Of a stretch of DNA of 25,852 nucleotides, positions 21,849 to 25,852 are shown in pieces. The notes below the pieces were generated by a model, which saw nothing but the letters and a program-made list of their open reading frames with translations, was not told the DNA's origin and did not search any database. The stretch spans positions 1 through 25,852 of the forward strand of contig CAJVPJ010000408.1 in the NCBI GenBank assembly GCA_910592205.1. The letters run 5' to 3'. A program made the position numbers and the translations under genes. The stretch is from Paraglomus occultum (Eukaryota > Glomeromycota > Glomeromycetes > Paraglomerales > Paraglomeraceae). Each line of letters opens with the position of its first letter. Position 1 is the stretch's first letter.

Positions 21849-23284
21849 TCGCATTCACTGTGCGAGACTAGAAGATATCATGTATCATGTATAAATAGAT
21901 CATGATATAACAAGTAGAAATGTTTCTTGTATTATCAGAGGTCTACGAATCCTTTGTTTGTTTTCAATTATAATTATGTATAAATGCTTTGTCTCAGCCT
22001 TTTTTAGAGGCTGAATGAAAGAGCGAACGATGAGCCTGCTGAGACATCATGCTTTTGTTCTAAAATTATTATTTATTTGGCCTTTTTCCTTAATCACGTG
22101 TCAAAAATTCTGTTAGTCAGAGTTCAATATCCATCAAAAGGTAATCACATAATTGTTTATAGCATATACAGTAGAACATCCTATTACTATCACCTAAACG
22201 TACATGGTAACAGAATGTGCACTTCTACAGGTTGCAAAACCATTTTTAAGGGGGCTTACTTCCGAAATTAGTAGTAGACAAAATGACAAAAGATGAGAGA
22301 CAACTTGCAAAAGAATGAACCGTTTCTCTCCAGGGTCAGTAGAACTATTCGCGTCAAATCTCAATATAATTTTAAGGATACGAACAGTAACTTGACTAAA
22401 CGAAAAGTCTTTGTTATGTCATTGCTTTGAGGCATTTAGGGCAAAACTGATTTTCCGATCACGGATCTTCCCGCTTATTAGTGCCGAACATAAAACCTTA
22501 ATATATAAAGCCAACACAATACTATTGTTTACAAGACATTATCATTGAAGCCTTTATTATATCGGCATAACGAGTTCAACGTACATACCTAAGCTTGGTT
22601 ATCCTCCCTATCCTAAATCAAGCAATGAGAACCCCGAAACCAGAAATCAATGAGAACAGCATACTAGCATGAGGGGAGGTAATCCTCTTTCTCGTAAATA
22701 CTTTCCTATAATTGCTATCTTTTACTAAGTAAGAACAGTCAATGAAATCAATCGGTACAACTGCTTACAAGAGCCAAACTCTAACGTTGCTACAACTTTT
22801 TTTATCCATCATGTTTGATTCAGCGTGCCCCCTGCATAGTGGTTCGCCATACAAAACTTTCTTGGTGATAGAGCGTATATACTACCTTATCAATATGCAC
22901 CCCTTTCTTTGTCCTATGTTGCAAACAAAAAATTTTTTTTTGTTCCGGATGTACGCAAGCAAGTCAGCTTAAGACGGTTAATACTAATACGTTGTAAATG
23001 TGACTCTGTTCTATAATATATGAATGAAATGGTTCCAAAAAATAATAAATGACTCTGAAAGAAATGTTCCAACCGCTTAACCCTGAAATTGTATATAAGG
23101 AATGGAGAATAAATTATGTTCAACATTTTATTCTTGATAAGTGTCTGGAAATCAATTGAGAGATTTTATAAATTTATTCTTATTGAGATCGTAGGCGAAA
23201 TTTACAAAAGCAACTCATTTGCTTATCTTGTGAATATGAAAGGTTCTTATTGTGACTAATGATTATTTGCACGAAACATGTTAA
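21849..23284. other. Spacer without a supported gene
   Basis: AT-rich. A nested inverted repeat lies at 21990-22046 (TGTCTCAGC arms, with an inner CAGCCT..AGGCTG hairpin). TACAGTAGAAC at about 22167 resembles a lone pogo-type terminus. A 47-aa ATG frame at about 23116-23259 has no support. Confidence 0.35.
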
Positions 23285-23473
23285 CCACGAAAATATTTTA
23301 AATCCCGCGCATTCCTTTTAAGATTCAACGAAGCATGCAACGTTTTGCAATACTCTTTTAGTTCAATTTCTGACACTAAGCCTTCGCAAGACGTCGAGCA
23401 TAATAATCTCAAGGCAGCTGATCGGAGTTTAGCTTCCAGTGTGGCTGAAGTCGTGATCCACGTGATTAAATAA
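23285..23473 (+). other. Possible coding fragment without a start codon
   Basis: An open stretch of 62 codons ending in TAA, with protein-like composition towards its end (NNLKAADRSLASSVAEVV) and possible 3' splice sites (TTCCTTTTAAG, ACTCTTTTAG) inside it. It may be a last exon of an unplaced gene or chance. Its 3' end lies about 180 bases before the Tc1 element. Confidence 0.22.
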
Positions 23474-23656
23474 TTACGTCAGTATTACGCACTTTTGTAG
23501 TACAAACGACCTACAATCTTGGACACACAAACGATTATATGCCAGGACAAGAAAATGGCCATTAGGAAAAAGAGGACAAGACAAGAAATACGATCGCATT
23601 GGGATAGATCAATCATTGTCCTTATTGCTTGTTTCTTATCTTGTACGATATTAATA

Positions 23657-24246
23657 CACTACCCTACCATAAATCACCGGATTTTTTGTCACGTGGATCA
23701 AAATGATCATTTCACAAAAAATTTTTTTCAAATATCGTTGCATACCGTGCAAATAAAATACGCTGCGTCGAATAATAACTTCTATTCTCCTGCTACTCTT
23801 CAATTGTTAAAAGCATAAAATGGTCAAAAAGGTGCTTTCAAACGAACAGCGCGAACGTATAATTGGTGCATACCTTAGCGGAACGAAACAAAAGTTATTT
23901 CCGCTCAACTGAGCATTGCTCCTAGCACTGTGAATGATACAATTAAACGATATAAGCAAACACATTCTGCCACACCAAAGAAACGTCCCGGGCACCCAAA
24001 AACGCTTACTGACCGGGATGTACGGGTTCTGAAACGCATAGTCCGAGAGGATAGGTTTGGGCTTACCACATCGAATAGAAGCTGTTATTAAGGCTAAAGG
24101 TGGAAACACCAAGTATTAGCTTTTGACATCTGAAATTTCTATGTATGCAGCAGTAGTTTATCATGGAGAATGGTCAACGTCGCTACAAAAATTTCATATC
24201 TATTTTCAAACACGTGACAAATCCGGTGATTTATGGTAGGGTAGTG
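23657..24246 (+). mobile_element. Tc1-type element, internally deleted
   Basis: A 590-bp element flanked by TA on both sides (23655-23656 and 24247-24248). The terminal inverted repeats are identical over 36 bp except for three extra T in the left copy: left 23657-23695, right 24211-24246, both beginning CACTACCCTACCATAAATCA inward and ending GTCACGTG. It encloses a transposase remnant. The near-perfect ends indicate recent movement, presumably mobilised by a complete relative elsewhere (inference). Confidence 0.92.
23820..24119 (+). pseudogene. Tc1-type transposase remnant: HTH region joined to C-terminus
   Basis: The N-terminal helix-turn-helix region is recognisable as MVKKVLSNEQRERIIGAYLS, then in another frame VISAQLSIAPSTVNDTIKRY and KKRPGHPKTLTDRDVRVLKR, as in Tc1-family DNA-binding domains. 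A frame change occurs near 23895, where the first frame hits TGA. After EDRFG the frame changes again and the sequence jumps to LPHRIEAVIKAKGGNTKY and a stop, the typical extreme C-terminus of Tc1 transposases. The whole DDE/D catalytic core is missing, so no active enzyme can be made. Confidence 0.88.
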
Positions 24247-24248
24247 TA

Positions 24249-24689
24249 ATTTCCTCATTTATCCACAAATATTTTCCCTACCACATCGAATAGTTATAAA
24301 CGAGTAGCAGACGATAGCAAAGCATCGTTTTTCTAATAAAAACCGTGTTAAAAAATAATTATTATTCGTTCGTTATTAATATTTCCTGGTAAAAGAACAA
24401 TCGCGGTATAGTTGTTGAATTATTGAGAATTAAAACGTATTCTCCGACCCGCGAATTTCTGAGATTATACTCGCCCTTAATATCAAAGGAGAACTATCGA
24501 ATTAAGATTATTATTTACTTTGTATGCATAGTTTAGTTTACGTTTCCCCGACCGATGGGCTTTTAGTCTAATCCCTCTAAGAGAAATCGACATAAATCGC
24601 GACGTTAAATAATAATTCAGGAGAAACATATACAAGATCGATAATTAGATCGTGAGTATAATCGTAGTTAAATGTCGCTAATTGTCAAA
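24249..24689. other. Spacer without recognised features
   Basis: No supported coding region. It includes a second copy of TACCACATCGAATAG (24279-24293) that also occurs in the transposase remnant. Confidence 0.4.
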
Positions 24690-25220
24690 ACAGATTTATC
24701 TCGAAGTAGGAATTTCAAAAGGTTTCGATTAAATCTCAAGGCCCGTATACCAACGCTCTCCCGCGTATATTGGCTCGACAGTACAAAGTCACAAGTTGTT
24801 TTATCTTTTTTAGGTAGTTTAGGTAATGGTCTTTCAGATAGTTCCAATTCTCTTTTTAATTTTTTTATTTAAATTTCCTATCTTTCAGATTTATTACTGA
24901 GCTGCTTGAATTGTTCAAACCTATCTTCCAAATCTTTCTCTAACTTCTTTATTTGTTTCTCACCGTTTTTTGACTTTTCGATTAGATTTTTGCAGTAATT
25001 TCCAAGTATCCTCAGCTTCTTTTGACTTATTATCCACCTCATTTTTTTTTACCATGTTCTTCCTCTGCCATTTCAACAATTTTACACATGACTTTAATAT
25101 GAGGATCTTCTGCTTTCCAACTTCTACTTTTCTCTTTCTAACTTCTTAATAACTTTTTTGATCCAACTTCCCTTTCAAAATACCTCACCGTCAATTGGTT
25201 CTTTTCATACTTTAACTTAT
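24690..25220 (-). pseudogene. Decayed Lys/Glu-rich coiled-coil coding relic
   Basis: On the minus strand, from about 25220 down, successive frames give coiled-coil-like pieces: KVMCKIVEMAEEEHGKK, then EVDNKSKEAEDTWKLLQK, then EKQIKKLEKDLEDRFEQFKQ, then KKLKRELELSERPLPKLPKK and about 45 further residues to a TAA. They are interrupted by frame changes at A-runs and by several stop codons. It looks like a former long coiled-coil gene. No specific family is recognised. Confidence 0.45.
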
Positions 25221-25697
25221 TAATTGCTCAATGGAGTTTAAAAGCATACCTAACGAACTTATAAGACATTTAATATTAGTTTATTAATCTAAATTAACAC
25301 AAAATTTTAGTCAATTATGCCCAGGATAAAATGATGAAATAGATGACCTGGACTTTGGATGCCATAAGAATATGAGATTTATTTTTGGAGGAAGTTAATG
25401 GGATGAAGACATCAGGGCATCTATTCCATCATTTCCATTTCATAATCTATTTGTATTAGATGGGTTTGTTAGCAGGAGCATTCAGAAGGAGCACATTAAG
25501 TTCCTTAGAGAATGTACAATGTTGGAACAGCAAGTTTAAGTTATAGCTGACAGTGTTGCCATCATGGTTTTTCAAAAATCTTTGAACAAGGCTGAAATCC
25601 ATGTTTGGACCACAAATATTAATATATTAATATGATAATCAAGAAAGCTACCATCCTCAAGTACAAAGATAATTCAGTTGTAGGGGTCTGCACTGTA
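25221..25697. other. Spacer without recognised features
   Basis: AT-rich, short interrupted frames only. Confidence 0.4.
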
Positions 25698-25852
25698 CAG
25701 TCAAAGCTGGCTATAACGAACTTTGGTTATAACGAAGATCTGTTTATAACGAAGATTTTTCAGAACGACATAGTATGCCACTAATTGGCTATAGCGAAGA
25801 TCTTCATTATAAAAAAAGTAACATTCATTATATACAGATTATTCATTATAAA
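25698..25852. mobile_element. Left end of a CAGT-ended pogo/Tigger-like element, cut by window end
   Basis: After a TA (25696-25697) the sequence begins CAGTCAAAGCTGGCTATAAC, followed by repeated TTATAACGAAGAT-like motifs (about 25727, 25744) and more degenerate TATAGCGAAGAT. CAGT terminus, TA flank and tandem TATAACGA subterminal motifs parallel the MITE at 9774-9974. The right end and any transposase lie outside the window. Confidence 0.6.

Overview
The window reads as nuclear DNA of an AT-rich filamentous fungus, most likely an early-diverging lineage such as Glomeromycotina. That placement is an inference. It rests on short GT..AG introns (about 60-250 nt), two recognisable housekeeping genes (a PPN1-type endopolyphosphatase and an Rsc9/ARID2-type chromatin-remodelling subunit), a kinase-like protein with Sel1-like C-terminal repeats, long AT-rich spacers and many small TA-flanked inverted-repeat elements. 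I saw no bacterial-style operons, no tRNA or rRNA that I could support, and no CRISPR array.

Layout. 1-2640: spacer whose first part is a diverged copy of a repeat also present near 10.94-11.15 kb. 2641-4879 (+): two-exon gene for a secreted-then-anchored Cys-rich protein with one membrane segment and a cytoplasmic SH3 domain. 5403-8105 (+): multi-exon gene with a helical N-terminal region resembling the MLKL N-terminal bundle, a kinase domain lacking the catalytic residues, and Sel1-like repeats; its N-lobe cannot be read in one frame. 8900-9586 (-): small three-exon hypothetical gene with one unresolved frame problem. 9774-9974: CAGT-ended MITE. 10059-10466 (+): broken coding relic. 11351-12331 (-): small three-exon hypothetical gene rich in predicted helix.

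12885-14985 (-): seven-exon endopolyphosphatase, divergent from 15518-18872 (+): five-exon ARID / armadillo-like / RFX-type protein with a long Ser-Pro-Gln tract. 20051-20736 (+): four-exon, 115-aa two-repeat MYB protein with a hairpin in its third intron. 21407-21848 (+): two-exon small single-pass membrane protein. 23657-24246: Tc1-type element with matching terminal inverted repeats whose transposase has lost the catalytic core. 24690-25220 (-): decayed Lys/Glu-rich coiled-coil coding relic. 25698-end: left terminus of a CAGT-ended, pogo/Tigger-like element that runs out of the window.

The genes do not form one pathway. PPN1 acts in vacuolar polyphosphate breakdown, the ARID protein and the MYB protein act on chromatin or DNA, and the SH3 protein and the pseudokinase look like signalling proteins. 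The pseudokinase with an MLKL-like front end is the most unusual gene. Exon models were built by eye from splice consensus, phase and family motifs. The PPN1, ARID and MYB models close exactly in phase. The pseudokinase and the 8900-9586 gene do not.
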